64,000 nt of DNA, taken from positions 4,728,598 to 4,792,597 of the forward strand of contig NZ_JH980292.1 of NCBI RefSeq assembly GCF_000314005.1, read 5' to 3'. The notes beneath the pieces are model-generated. The model ran no database searches. It saw only the letters and a program-made list of their open reading frames with translations, and was not told where the DNA came from. Shown here piece by piece: positions 1-8,743 of the stretch. The stretch comes from Spirulina subsalsa PCC 9445 (GTDB lineage: Bacteria; Cyanobacteriota; Cyanobacteriia; Cyanobacteriales; Spirulinaceae). The translations under genes were made by a program, and so were the position numbers. The stretch's first letter is position 1; each line of letters starts with the position of its first letter.

Positions 1-1520
1 TCCCGTACCGTCGGCGCACCAAATAACACCAGAATCCCATCCCCCATAAATTCATCAATAGTGCCTTGATAAGCCGTGATGGTGTCGGCCATGTATCCCA
101 GATAGAAATTGAGGATTTTGACCACTTCTTCCGGGGGAAGGCGTTCCGATAGAGCCGTAAAACCCCGTAAATCCGAGGTGAGGATGGTAATTTTCCGCCG
201 TTCTCCCCCCATTTTCAGCCCTTCGGGGTTTTCCAAGAGGGTGGCCACCACTTCCGCCGTCAGATAACGCCCGAAGGTTTTGCGGATATCTCCGGCACTG
301 CGGGCAATATAGGTCGTAATGGCGGCGGTACTGCCCAAAAAGGCGAGGAAAGGAGGAACAACAGGAATCCACCAGCCATAGAGGAGAGCAACGTAGGAAC
401 TTCCTACCAAGACTAAACCTAAGCCGAGGAGAACCGCTATCCGTTGTAGGGTAAAAGTTTGAGTTCCCCCAGTATGACGCATTAACCAGGTGCTGGTAGA
501 CCCGAATAAAGCCCACAAAGCAATCCACGCCCAATCCCACGGTTCCGCCCAACTGGTGATAAAAGTGCGGCCCTCCAGAACTGTGCTGAGGATTTGGCTA
601 ATAATATGACCATGGAGTTTCACACCGGGGATGGGAACGGGGGGAGAGAGGAGATCACTACTGTAGGGCGTGAAAAAGAAGTCTTTAGAACTTTCGCTAA
701 CGCTGCCAATGAGAATAATGCGATCGCGTCCCCAATCCTCCGGCAGTCGATCCTGTAACACATCCCGGAAAGGCACCACCTCAAAGGGCTGGGGATGGGC
801 GCGATAGTTCAGCACAATCTGATATCCCCCCACATCCGCCCCCACATAGCCCCCAATATTGCCCCCAATGCGTCGAAATACCCTGTCCTTAAACTTCCAG
901 TCCCCCGTGGCCTCCTCCGCTTCCGGTGCAATGCCTTCTGCGGCGAAATATAAAGCGGCCAAATAGGTGGCAAAGGAGGGCATCGTGTTCCCCTCCTCAT
1001 CCTCTAGGGAAATCAGCGCCCGTCGGACTCGGCCATCTGGGTCTAAAACCAAATCATTAAACCCCACCCGACCCGTAGCGGCCAAAGCAGGAGGGGGAGG
1101 AACCGTTTCGCGATCGCGATCGCCCACCACCTTCTGAATCCCAATTAAATTCGGAGTCGTCTCCAACACCTCCACCAACTCCTCATAGCCCGGATTCACA
1201 GGCTGATCCCGGTAAATATCCCAACCAATCGCCCGAGGATTCTGCTCTCGTAACTTGCCAATCAACTCCGCATAGACCGCATCCGGTACAATTCCCTGAC
1301 CGATTGCCTGAATATCCCCCTCATCCAACCCCACCACCACAATCCGCTCATCCGGCGGTTCCCCCGGTCGCCAGCGCAGAAACTGGTCATACACCCCCCA
1401 CTCCCAGGCCTGCAATACTCCCACAGTCCGCAATAAAATCACCAACACCGTCACCGTAGGAGTTGCTATCCAAACACCGCGCCATTGCCAAGCCAGTTTC
1501 TTCCAATTTTTTGTCATCAT
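1..1520 (-). CDS. CHASE2-domain adenylate/guanylate cyclase, 3' part cut by window edge
   Basis: A single open frame runs from 1520 to the left edge, so the C-terminus is missing. It opens with an N-terminal membrane helix, followed by an extracytoplasmic CHASE2 sensor domain (about residues 35-310, with the typical IVVVGLDEGDI stretch). A cluster of three membrane helices (about 330-400) then leads to a class III nucleotide cyclase domain. The cyclase shows TSDLRGFTALSERL and, near the edge, DEFMGDGILVLFGAP, which supply the metal-binding Asp residues. Class III cyclases make cAMP or cGMP from ATP or GTP; CHASE2 is taken to sense an external or periplasmic signal. Two Met codons (1520 and 1517) can start it. 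The nearest downstream feature on the right is an IS200-like element. The family is clear; whether it makes cAMP or cGMP cannot be read from the visible part. Confidence 0.9.
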   Translation of the reverse strand, partial: MMTKNWKKLAWQWRGVWIATPTVTVLVILLRTVGVLQAWEWGVYDQFLRWRPGEPPDERIVVVGLDEGDIQAIGQGIVPDAVYAELIGKLREQNPRAIGWDIYRDQPVNPGYEELVEVLETTPNLIGIQKVVGDRDRETVPPPPALAATGRVGFNDLVLDPDGRVRRALISLEDEEGNTMPSFATYLAALYFAAEGIAPEAEEATGDWKFKDRVFRRIGGNIGGYVGADVGGYQIVLNYRAHPQPFEVVPFRDVLQDRLPEDWGRDRIILIGSVSESSKDFFFTPYSSDLLSPPVPIPGVKLHGHIISQILSTVLEGRTFITSWAEPWDWAWIALWALFGSTSTWLMRHTGGTQTFTLQRIAVLLGLGLVLVGSSYVALLYGWWIPVVPPFLAFLGSTAAITTYIARSAGDIRKTFGRYLTAEVVATLLENPEGLKMGGERRKITILTSDLRGFTALSERLPPEEVVKILNFYLGYMADTITAYQGTIDEFMGDGILVLFGAPTVR

Positions 1521-1585
1521 GGGAAATTTCGGGGGAAAAGCAAAAACGACACCTAAACAAATCTTATCCGCTAGGTTGTCTCGAT

Positions 1586-1830
1586 TTTTAACAAAAATGT
1601 TGCGGAATTCCCCTTCCTCGCTTGCAGGGACCGGATGGACTTGACCACTAACTCCCAAAGCGAAAACCAAGCTAAAAAGGGCTGTGTTGCAAGAGAAAAT
1701 TTGGGTCTTAGGAACTAGGACTTCTGCCTGGGGAGGGAAGATAAGACTCGCTATATTTCGGTATAGAAAGCACTTCCCATTGAATCAGGAAGCTCCACCC
1801 TCGCGCCTAGGCAGGGTGGGGTAGTTCACA
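1586..1830. mobile_element. IS200/IS605-like non-autonomous palindromic element, copy 1
   Basis: This 245-base stretch recurs in inverted orientation at 42075-42373 with near identity over most of its length. One end has a CCACCCT/AGGGTGG hairpin (about 1796-1820). The other has a stem next to AATTCCCCTTCC and finishes in TTAACAAAAATGTTGCG. There is no reading frame inside. Subterminal hairpins without inverted terminal repeats are typical of IS200/IS605 derivatives mobilised in trans by a Y1 transposase, so a PATE-like element is the best reading. It fills the gap between the cyclase and the DUF928 gene. Confidence 0.6.
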
Positions 1831-1846
1831 AGAACAAGCTGGAACC

Positions 1847-2599
1847 CTAATTTGCAAACGGAATATTAGCCAAATCCTCTAACTCCACCGCACTTAATAA
1901 ATTCGCCCACTCTTGGGCATTAAATTCCCGCAATTGAGCCGCATAAATCAGGGTTTCATTCCAGATCCCGGCTTGAGCAAAACGAGTCGCTGCACTGGCC
2001 AGTTCCGCCGCCCCCAACTCATCAGGACTCGGAGTTGCTAGATTGCTCTCCACTCGTTCAAAAACCCCCGTCACCACCTCATCATTACTGCGGTCATCAA
2101 CATTACACATAAGCGAGAAAATCCATTCATACTTCTGCCCAGCTTGTAAGTCCGCCCCCGTCACTTGGAAGCGAACAATACCCCCTTCCGTCTTCAAGGA
2201 CTCAGGTAAGGTAAACTCATCATTAAAGTAGACCTCTTCTCCCGCCTCATCTAAAATCACCACTTCCCCACCGACAGCCGTTGTCGGGGGAACATATAAA
2301 AATAACGTTGGTTCAGCCGCCACAGTTTTACCAACATTATTACTCGGAACAATCACCGTCAGGGGTTTATCATTAGGCCCTTTGGGAACACAAGGCTGTC
2401 CGGTGCGAGTAGCCCCCCCAGCCGTCCGACTAGGACTGCCACTGCCAGCCGGAGCATTAGGGAAGTTGACGCTCACTTGTAAAGGAAACAAGCCCGGACT
2501 CGCCATTGCCGGAGCAATGAGGCTTAAACTCATCAACAAGGGCGCACAGCAGCGACCCATCCATCCTGATTTAACTTGCGGAAAACCCATCTTTTTCAT
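1847..2599 (-). CDS. DUF928 family secreted protein
   Basis: The likely start is the ATG at 2599 (MKKMGFPQVK), giving 250 residues. A longer frame reaches 2728, but its first 43 residues look like upstream DNA. A Lys/Arg start and a hydrophobic stretch ending in APAMASPG form a good Sec signal peptide, so the protein should be exported. The rest matches DUF928, a cyanobacterial family of unknown function. It has a Pro/Gly-rich linker, a beta-rich core (FLYVPPTT, EVYFNDEF) and a helical C-terminus. DUF928 genes are often found beside CHASE2 sensor genes, as here. No function is assigned. Confidence 0.85.
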   Translation of the reverse strand: MKKMGFPQVKSGWMGRCCAPLLMSLSLIAPAMASPGLFPLQVSVNFPNAPAGSGSPSRTAGGATRTGQPCVPKGPNDKPLTVIVPSNNVGKTVAAEPTLFLYVPPTTAVGGEVVILDEAGEEVYFNDEFTLPESLKTEGGIVRFQVTGADLQAGQKYEWIFSLMCNVDDRSNDEVVTGVFERVESNLATPSPDELGAAELASAATRFAQAGIWNETLIYAAQLREFNAQEWANLLSAVELEDLANIPFAN

Positions 2600-2795
2600 T
2601 ACCTCTACCTTATGTCTTACCTTGTGTCTGCTTAGTCTCACCTCACCGGATTCAGTGACGAGTCCGGATAGATCAAGACCTGAAAATTTAAGACGAACAA
2701 TCCTGATCAATAGTTGCCTACTTCTCATTGTAGGGTTGGTTTTCCGTCGGTGTCATCCCTTGATGCCCCCCAAGCCCGGTTTTATTCAGCAAACC

Positions 2796-4787
2796 CTAAA
2801 TTACACTCGAATCCGTCACATCAATGGGAATCCCTGCCTGCGCCAATAAATCATCATCTTTGTACACTTCTAAATCAAACCAGAAAGTACTGCCTAGACC
2901 CACTTCACTAATTAAATGAACGCGGCTATGGTGTTTTTCTATAATATTCCGCACAATGGATAAACCTAACCCCGTTCCTTCTAAAGTATGCACGCGGTTT
3001 TCCACCCGGAAAAAGCGTTCAAAAATCGCCTGTTGATCTTCCGGATCAATGCCTGTCCCGGTGTCTGAGACTTCCACCCGTACCTTCTGCACCTCTTCCC
3101 TCACGCTAGTTTCCGGCTCAAGGGTATAAGCGCGAATGGTCACTCTCCCCCCCTCATCGGTAAACTTCAAAGAATTGCCCACTAAGTTAGCGAAAACCTG
3201 CAACAGTAAATCATAATGCCCCAAAACCGAGGGAAGTTCCTCCTCAATTTCTTGGGTTAATTCAATGCCCTTATCTTTGGCGTTCAACTGATACGTTCTG
3301 AGGGTTTGCTCAATCGGTCTAGCTAACTCAACGGCCTCTAATTTGTAGGTTTTAGATGACTCTAACCGGGATAAATCTAACACATCATTCACTAAACGGG
3401 TGAGTCGATCGGTTTCATTATTAGCTGTGTGAAGGAACTCTCGCCGTTCTTCTTCACTTAAATCCTCGCCATATTCGTAGAGCGTTTCGATAAAGGATTT
3501 GATATTAAATAAGGGCGTGCGCAATTCATGGGAAACATTACTAATAAATTGGCTTTTAGCCTCATTTAACTCGACTTCTCGGGTAATATCCTGAACCGTC
3601 ATGGCAATCCCTTTGATATTTTCCCGATATTGATCAAAAACTTGGGTTAATAAAATGCGAATCGTGCGTTCTGCGGGTTCAGATAACGTAATGCGGAACT
3701 CGTCCCCCTCCCGGTCGCGAGTCATTCCCTCGCCCACTTCTTCCGATTTATGGGGGAGACGATGGGCAATTTGATAGAGAGGACGGGTTAATTTTACCGT
3801 GACGTTAGGAGGGAGGTGGTGCAAGACATTTTTTCCCGCGACTTCTTCCCCTTCCCAAGCAAAAATCCGGCGAGCCGTTGGATTAACTAAAATAATTTGT
3901 AGGTTAGTATTTAATAGCACCGCACCGTCAGCAATGGTGGAAACTAAGGTTTCTAATTTGGCTTTTTCGGCGGTTAATTCTTCAATATTTTGTTCTTCAT
4001 ACCGTTCCAAACGTTCGGCCATGTCATTAAAACTATTGATTAATTCTCCCAACTCTCCTCCGAAGGGTAAATTAATCCGTTGTTTAAAGTTGCCCGCCGC
4101 AATATTTTTCACTCCCACTAATAATTCTTTAATAGGTTTGGTAATGGTCAGGGCATTAAACACCACTCCTAACATCACCATTGACCAAATGGAAATAAAC
4201 ACAGCAATGGTGACATCGCGGGTTAAGTTAGAGGAAACCACGACGGTGGGATTGGGGTTAATGCCTACTGCTAACACGCCTAAATATTGCCCTTCGTGAT
4301 GAATGGGAACAAAAACATCTGTCACTTCTCCATCCGGGGTTAAATGTTGCCGCACCATTGGCAAGTCGGAATTCGCCGCATAGGTTTCGGGGAGTTGAAT
4401 CCGTCGTTGAATGGTTAAGGAGTTTTGAACGGCGGCCTCGGAGTAGGGGATGCCAAAGAAAATCCGGCCTTCTCCATCGGCATAGAGGAGGTAGCGCACG
4501 CTGGAGGTGCTGCTATAGAACCGACTGGAGAAGCGGGACACTTCAGTTAGGTTGTTCTCGGCAATCAAGGGGGCAACATTGGCGGCCAGTAATAATCCTA
4601 AATCTCGACCGAACCGAGTATCATTCATCCGGGCATCTTGTTGGATGGTGTTGACAGCCCAAAAGGTCAAGCCGCTCATGACGAGGGACACAACCAAGGT
4701 TGCGCCAGCCATGAGGCGGGTTTGGAGGGTGAACTCTGACCACCAACGATTGATGACTTGTCGAATCGTCTTGAGTAAGGTTAACAA
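2796..4787 (-). CDS. nblS: Sensor histidine kinase NblS (Hik33/DspA type)
   Basis: The 663-residue protein has two membrane helices (about 25-48 and 192-215) around an extracytoplasmic sensor loop. A HAMP linker (about 215-270), a PAS domain (about 275-400), HisKA with SHELRTP (phospho-acceptor His about 420) and HATPase_c with NLVGNSLKF, DTGTGID and GTGLGLSIV follow. Size and domain order match NblS/Hik33. That kinase responds to high light, cold and nutrient stress, phosphorylates RpaB-type regulators and controls phycobilisome degradation and photoprotection genes. It lies 57 bases downstream of purD on the same strand. The purD-nblS order is conserved in many cyanobacteria, so co-transcription is likely. 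All kinase boxes look intact. Confidence 0.93.
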   Translation of the reverse strand: MLTLLKTIRQVINRWWSEFTLQTRLMAGATLVVSLVMSGLTFWAVNTIQQDARMNDTRFGRDLGLLLAANVAPLIAENNLTEVSRFSSRFYSSTSSVRYLLYADGEGRIFFGIPYSEAAVQNSLTIQRRIQLPETYAANSDLPMVRQHLTPDGEVTDVFVPIHHEGQYLGVLAVGINPNPTVVVSSNLTRDVTIAVFISIWSMVMLGVVFNALTITKPIKELLVGVKNIAAGNFKQRINLPFGGELGELINSFNDMAERLERYEEQNIEELTAEKAKLETLVSTIADGAVLLNTNLQIILVNPTARRIFAWEGEEVAGKNVLHHLPPNVTVKLTRPLYQIAHRLPHKSEEVGEGMTRDREGDEFRITLSEPAERTIRILLTQVFDQYRENIKGIAMTVQDITREVELNEAKSQFISNVSHELRTPLFNIKSFIETLYEYGEDLSEEERREFLHTANNETDRLTRLVNDVLDLSRLESSKTYKLEAVELARPIEQTLRTYQLNAKDKGIELTQEIEEELPSVLGHYDLLLQVFANLVGNSLKFTDEGGRVTIRAYTLEPETSVREEVQKVRVEVSDTGTGIDPEDQQAIFERFFRVENRVHTLEGTGLGLSIVRNIIEKHHSRVHLISEVGLGSTFWFDLEVYKDDDLLAQAGIPIDVTDSSVI

Positions 4788-4844
4788 GATCGTCTGTGGG
4801 AAAGGAAAGAACTATAAGGTATGATTACGCTGCATTATACCGAA

Positions 4845-6284
4845 TTAATCGGGGGTTGCTGGTGGTTTGGGGGGGGTGGATTCCTCGGGGATAGAGGGGG
4901 TTTCTGATGCCGGGGAGGGGGTTGGGGGGATTTCTTCGGTTTTGCTGTCTTCCTCTGTGATTTCTGGGGTTTTGATGGCTTCGGGGGTGGGGTCAACAAC
5001 GGGGGGCGGGGTGACTTCGGGGGGTTTCGATTTGACCCGATAGGCGATGTCGGGGCGGTAATAGATGCCTTCAAAGTCAATCTGGTGGATAGTCCGATAA
5101 GCTTTGGCGATCGCACTATCAAAATCCTCCGCCAAAGCGGTCACCCCCAGCACGCGCCCCCCATCGGTTACAAAGTCCTTGCCCTTCTGTTTAGTTCCTG
5201 CATGGAAAATAAACACATCCTCGGCCTCTAACTCTAATCCACTAATCCCTTTTCCCTTTTGGAAACCCCCCGGATAGCCCCCAGAGGCAGCCACCACACA
5301 AACAGACCGTTGCTCTTTCCACTCAATGGGCGGGAAGTCGGCCAGTTTCTGCTCCACACAGGCGAGGAGAAGTTGATGTAACGGGGTTTCAAGCAGGGGT
5401 AAAATGGCCTGAGTTTCCGGGTCGCCAAAACGACAGTTAAACTCTAAAACCTTGATATCTCCTTGGGGGCTAATCATTAACCCCGCATATAAGACCCCAC
5501 AATAAGTAATTTTCTGCCGTTGGAATTCCGCCAAGGTAGGATCCAGCACCTCCCGTTCAATGCGCTGCATTAACTCGGGAGTTACAAGAGGAGCCGGAGA
5601 ATAGGCCCCCATGCCTCCGGTATTTTCCCCCGTGTCCCCTTCCCCGATGCGTTTATGATCTTGGGCGGTTAATAGAGTGCGATAGGTTAGACCATCCGTG
5701 ACCGCAAAAACCGACACCTCTTGCCCGGTGAGATATTCCTCCACCACCAATTTCCGCACCCCTTGATCCCAGAGGGAATCAACGGCCCCATAGGCTTGAG
5801 TAATGGTTTCGGCGACAACCACCCCTTTACCCGCCGCTAAACCATCGGCCTTGACCACAATCGGCGCGCCCTGTTGAGTAATATATTCTCTCGCCTTAGC
5901 GGTATCAATAAAGGTTTTAGATTGAGCCGTGGGAATCCCCGCTTTTTTCATGAAGAGTTTCGCCCAGGACTTGCTCGATTCAATTTGCGCCCCGGTTTTC
6001 GTCGGGCCAAATACCTTAAGGTCTTGGGTTTGGAGAAAGTCCGTAATTCCCCCGGCTAGGGGAACTTCCGGCCCCACCACTACGAGGGACACCCCTTGCA
6101 CATTGGCAAAACGGGCAATCCCTTCAAAGTCATCCACACGCATAGGCAGATTTTGGCAACGTTCTAGGGCGGCAGTCCCCCCATTCCCCGGCACACAAAT
6201 CACTTTGCTTACCTTGGGGGATTCTAATAATTTCCAGACCAAAGCGTGTTCACGACCGCCATTTCCGACCACTAGAATTTTCAT
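4845..6284 (-). CDS. purD: Phosphoribosylamine-glycine ligase with Pro-rich C-terminal tail
   Basis: PurD joins glycine to 5-phosphoribosylamine with ATP in purine synthesis. The N-terminus MKILVVGNGGREHAL is the family hallmark. ATP-grasp motifs follow (VKADGLAAGKGVVV, GENTGGMGAYSP, EFNCRFGDPETQ). The enzyme part ends near residue 425, the usual length. About 55 further residues are rich in Pro, Glu and Thr (for example TPPPVVDPTPEA and STPPKPPATPD) and look disordered. The tail is read without a frame break up to the stop at 4845. It is unusual for PurD and may be a lineage-specific extension. The gene leads the purD-nblS unit. Confidence 0.95.
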   Translation of the reverse strand: MKILVVGNGGREHALVWKLLESPKVSKVICVPGNGGTAALERCQNLPMRVDDFEGIARFANVQGVSLVVVGPEVPLAGGITDFLQTQDLKVFGPTKTGAQIESSKSWAKLFMKKAGIPTAQSKTFIDTAKAREYITQQGAPIVVKADGLAAGKGVVVAETITQAYGAVDSLWDQGVRKLVVEEYLTGQEVSVFAVTDGLTYRTLLTAQDHKRIGEGDTGENTGGMGAYSPAPLVTPELMQRIEREVLDPTLAEFQRQKITYCGVLYAGLMISPQGDIKVLEFNCRFGDPETQAILPLLETPLHQLLLACVEQKLADFPPIEWKEQRSVCVVAASGGYPGGFQKGKGISGLELEAEDVFIFHAGTKQKGKDFVTDGGRVLGVTALAEDFDSAIAKAYRTIHQIDFEGIYYRPDIAYRVKSKPPEVTPPPVVDPTPEAIKTPEITEEDSKTEEIPPTPSPASETPSIPEESTPPKPPATPD

Positions 6285-6479
6285 TACCTTTTTTCACTCC
6301 AGACGAAACACATTAAACCCCAAGGGTAGAATTTTGATTTTGAGCAGACTATGCCCCACTGTACCCGCAAGTCACTATAAAACGGTTCTTGGGGAAATTC
6401 AAGCGTCCCGATATGGGGATCGGGGAATCCCGAGGAGGAAAGGGGAGAAAAGGGTTGAACGGTCTTGATTTGGGGCTTT

Positions 6480-6647
6480 TTTTAGCTGGGGAGGAAGGCC
6501 CAAGCCAAAAACGTTAAAATAGGGCTTGCTAAATAAGTCGGAGAGTTGGGGAGTTGGGAGTCGGGAATAGGGAATTGGGAATAGGTAATAGACATCTCCC
6601 CTGCTCCCCGTTCCCTGTTCCCTGTTCCCTGATTCAGCCAGAAAGAT
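6480..6647. repeat. Degenerate MITE-like repeat with GTTCCC/GGGAAC simple repeats
   Basis: This lies in the purD-Uma2 gap (6285-6647), which holds no gene. At 6523-6540 TAGGGCTTGCTAAATAAG matches the inverted terminal repeat seen in intact form at 7215-7545 and 58957-59105. It is followed by GGGAGT/GGGAAT and TTCCCTG short repeats. GATTCAGCCAG just before 6648 may be the decayed right terminus. The rest of the gap (6285-6479) shows only the purD promoter region. Confidence 0.5.
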
Positions 6648-7187
6648 ATGTCGCCCTCCCTCACCACAACCCCTCTCGCAGAGTTTTTGACTCAAGAAAA
6701 TATTGAGTCTTCGCCCGCGTGGGAATTGATTGATGGGCGTGTTGTTCAGAAACCCATGCCGACTCTTTTTCATTCCCGCTTACAGCGCAATCTGATGAAT
6801 TACATCAACGAGCAAACCGATCGGTTTGAAGCCATACAGGAGTTGCGCTGTATCATCCCACCCTACTCACCTGTTCCCGATATCGTGGTGATTGCCACTG
6901 AACGTTTATCCAATGAGGATGGCCCATTTAATGGCTCTCCCGACTGGTTGATTGAAATTCGCTCCCCAGACCAAAGCACCTTAGACCTACAGAATAAGAT
7001 TCTCCACTGTCTTCGCCACGGGACACAACTGGCTTGGCTAATCGATGGCAACAGTCAGCAGATTTGGGTCTGGGAAGGTGAGAGTTTGCCGCGCATTTTT
7101 TCCGGCACAGACCTTTTACCTGATTGTGGTCTGGGTCTAGAACTCACGGTGGAGCGCATTGTGGCTATGACTCGGCAAAAATCCTGA
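6648..7187 (+). CDS. Uma2-family (DUF820) PD-(D/E)XK endonuclease-like protein
   Basis: The 179-residue protein starts at ATG 6648, immediately after a repeat. Uma2/DUF820 proteins have a restriction-endonuclease-like fold and are very numerous in cyanobacteria; their substrate is not known. The start SLTTTPLAEFLTQ and WELIDGRVVQKPMP are typical. The active-site region is PDIVVIATERL, then DWLIEIRSPDQS, which would supply the Asp and Glu, with a Lys in NKILHC. The third motif reads EIRS rather than the common EVLS. Two MITEs follow, and a 36-base copy of its 3' end lies at 7582-7617. Confidence 0.85.
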   Translation: MSPSLTTTPLAEFLTQENIESSPAWELIDGRVVQKPMPTLFHSRLQRNLMNYINEQTDRFEAIQELRCIIPPYSPVPDIVVIATERLSNEDGPFNGSPDWLIEIRSPDQSTLDLQNKILHCLRHGTQLAWLIDGNSQQIWVWEGESLPRIFSGTDLLPDCGLGLELTVERIVAMTRQKS

Positions 7188-7214
7188 GTGAGTTTATATA
7201 ATTTTTATTTATAT

Positions 7215-7381
7215 AGGGTCTGCTGAATATCCCTCTAATCACTGTTACTAGGACTTTCGATTGGGAGCGAGAACGTGCAAGGTTTTAGTGATAAAGAATC
7301 AAAAAGGCTTGCCTTTTTCCGGCTCCCCCTTCCTGTTCCCTGTTCCCTAGCCCCACGAGCAGAGTTATTCAGCAAGCCCTA
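7215..7381. mobile_element. MITE with CTGCTGAATA terminal inverted repeats, copy A
   Basis: The element opens with AGGGTCTGCTGAATA and closes with TTATTCAGCAAGCCCT, which are inverted repeats of each other apart from one base. It is about 167 bases with no coding frame. The interior differs from the next copy except for GTTCCC-type repeats near the right end. TA or ATA stands outside both ends, as expected for a short target duplication. No transposase gene with these ends is in the window. Confidence 0.7.
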
Positions 7382-7384
7382 CAT

Positions 7385-7545
7385 AGGGTCTGCTGAATAA
7401 CACCAGATGCTAAGCTAGGCTCAACAAGGGAACAGGGAACTCTTAACAGGGAACAGATCATCTAAAACTGGCACGATTGCCTATTCCCGACTCCCGACTC
7501 CCGACTCCCGATTCCCCAACTCTCGGACTTATTCAGCAAGCCCTA
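7385..7545. mobile_element. MITE with CTGCTGAATAA terminal inverted repeats, copy B
   Basis: This lies three bases after copy A, in the same orientation. Left end AGGGTCTGCTGAATAA, right end TTATTCAGCAAGCCCT. The interior (CACCAGATGCTA, GATCATCTAAAACTGGCACG, repeated CCCGACT) is nearly identical to the copy at 58957-59105, so both moved recently from one source. Copy A, copy B and the Uma2 3'-end fragment fill most of the gap between the Uma2 gene and the PsiE-like gene. Confidence 0.8.
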
Positions 7546-7581
7546 CATAAAAATTATGGGTTTCTCTCTCTCGAAAGGGAC

Positions 7582-7617
7582 AACTCACGGTAGAGCGCAT
7601 TGTGGCTATGACCCAGC
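7582..7617 (+). pseudogene. Duplicated 3' end of the upstream Uma2 gene
   Basis: The 36 bases from AACTCACGGT to ATGACCCAGCC match 7141-7176, the last codons of the Uma2 gene, with four mismatches. The piece follows a short hairpin (7560-7581) and lies beyond both MITEs. It is either the displaced original 3' end or the relic of a second Uma2 copy. The remaining bases to 7787 contain only a hairpin (7738-7760) downstream of the PsiE-like gene. Confidence 0.6.
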
Positions 7618-7787
7618 CAATCAGGAAACCCGTGTTATATGGGTAGAATTAACGTCTGGTAGTTCACAATAGCCATTCTTTTACTGGAGTGCAATACTTG
7701 GGGCTTTGGCGCATTTTTTGTTCAAAAGGGCAGCAATCCCGGATTTTAGCAAAAACCGGGTGGCTGGTCTATCTTTATGGGTTTAAC

Positions 7788-8318
7788 TTAGTCCAAGTCT
7801 TGGGGGCGTTGTTGGTCTGAGATTATCGACTTTTTGACCGCTTTTTGGTAACGCTTAGTCACGATTCTTTCTGGGTCGATCCCTTCAAATGTTGGTGGAA
7901 TCCAAGCCCGCACTAAGAGCAGTCCGGCTAAAACGATTAAAAATGAGCCTGTGGCCAGAATTTGCACCCAAGGCGTTTCTAGAGCTCCTCGCACAATCAC
8001 TTCTCGGAGAACCGAAACAATCGAAACCTCCACTGCAACACCAATTGAAACCCGTTGTTCTTGTAGGTAAATAATCAGTAAGCGGAATAATTCAACTAAG
8101 ATTAATAAAAACAGAATATCAGCCGTTACCGCTTGAAATTTTATGGGAGGCAAAAGGGAGAAAAACATTTCTCGCAATTCCAAGACCATGAAACAGAATA
8201 AACCAATACACAAAGAAATCACGATTAAGTCTTGGATCGTTTCTAAAATTCGCACAATTTTGGTGCGATTTAACCAAGCGTAGGATTTAGCAGAAGGATT
8301 ATCTAAGAAATTTTGCAT
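7788..8318 (-). CDS. PsiE-like membrane protein
   Basis: The 176-residue protein has four predicted membrane helices (about residues 32-50, 65-82, 95-115 and 118-138). They carry the pattern of the phosphate-starvation-inducible PsiE family (DLIVISLCIGLFCFMVLELRE, then LLILVELFRLLIIYL). PsiE was named from induction under phosphate limitation in E. coli; its biochemical role is unknown. There is no pho-box call here. The gene stands alone, bracketed by two copies of a short hairpin (7560-7581 and 8612-8633). Confidence 0.75.
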   Translation of the reverse strand: MQNFLDNPSAKSYAWLNRTKIVRILETIQDLIVISLCIGLFCFMVLELREMFFSLLPPIKFQAVTADILFLLILVELFRLLIIYLQEQRVSIGVAVEVSIVSVLREVIVRGALETPWVQILATGSFLIVLAGLLLVRAWIPPTFEGIDPERIVTKRYQKAVKKSIISDQQRPQDLD

Positions 8319-8743
8319 GGATGCAACCTTGAAAGCAGGATGATTTGATCATAATTCAAGGGGTGGTTATTTTTTATAGGTTGAATGTTTAATTTAGTTA
8401 TAGGTTTGATTACCAAATAACAACTTTGTGTTCGCTTTTGTCCCGACCGCTCACCTGTTATGCCTGACTGTGAAACAGGGCTTTCTGGGGTTTCTCGCGC
8501 CTTCCCCCACCTGCGAGGGAGCGAGGCGGGGGGTAAGGAGCGGTGGGCGAGAATCATTAATTAATGGCTAATTTGTTTATTGATAAGTTTTAATTATTTA
8601 AAAAATAGTGGGTTTCTTTCTATCGAAAGAGACAAAAGTCTAGACGATTGTCTATGATAAAACCATTAAAATTTCCTAAAATTGTCCCCATTTATCCCCC
8701 AAAGTGGTGGATTCCCAGCCCCAAATCATGAGGTAGTGATTCT
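8319..8743. other. Gene-free region upstream of ndhF3
   Basis: 425 bases hold no convincing gene. They include a GC-rich stretch at about 8460-8560, an AT-rich part at 8560-8610, and a hairpin GTTTCTTTC-TATC-GAAAGAGAC at 8612-8633. A close copy of that hairpin lies at 7560-7581. The region must carry the promoter of the ndhF3 cluster. In other cyanobacteria this operon is repressed by the LysR-type regulator NdhR/CcmR, but no operator can be assigned with confidence from the sequence alone. Confidence 0.4.
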
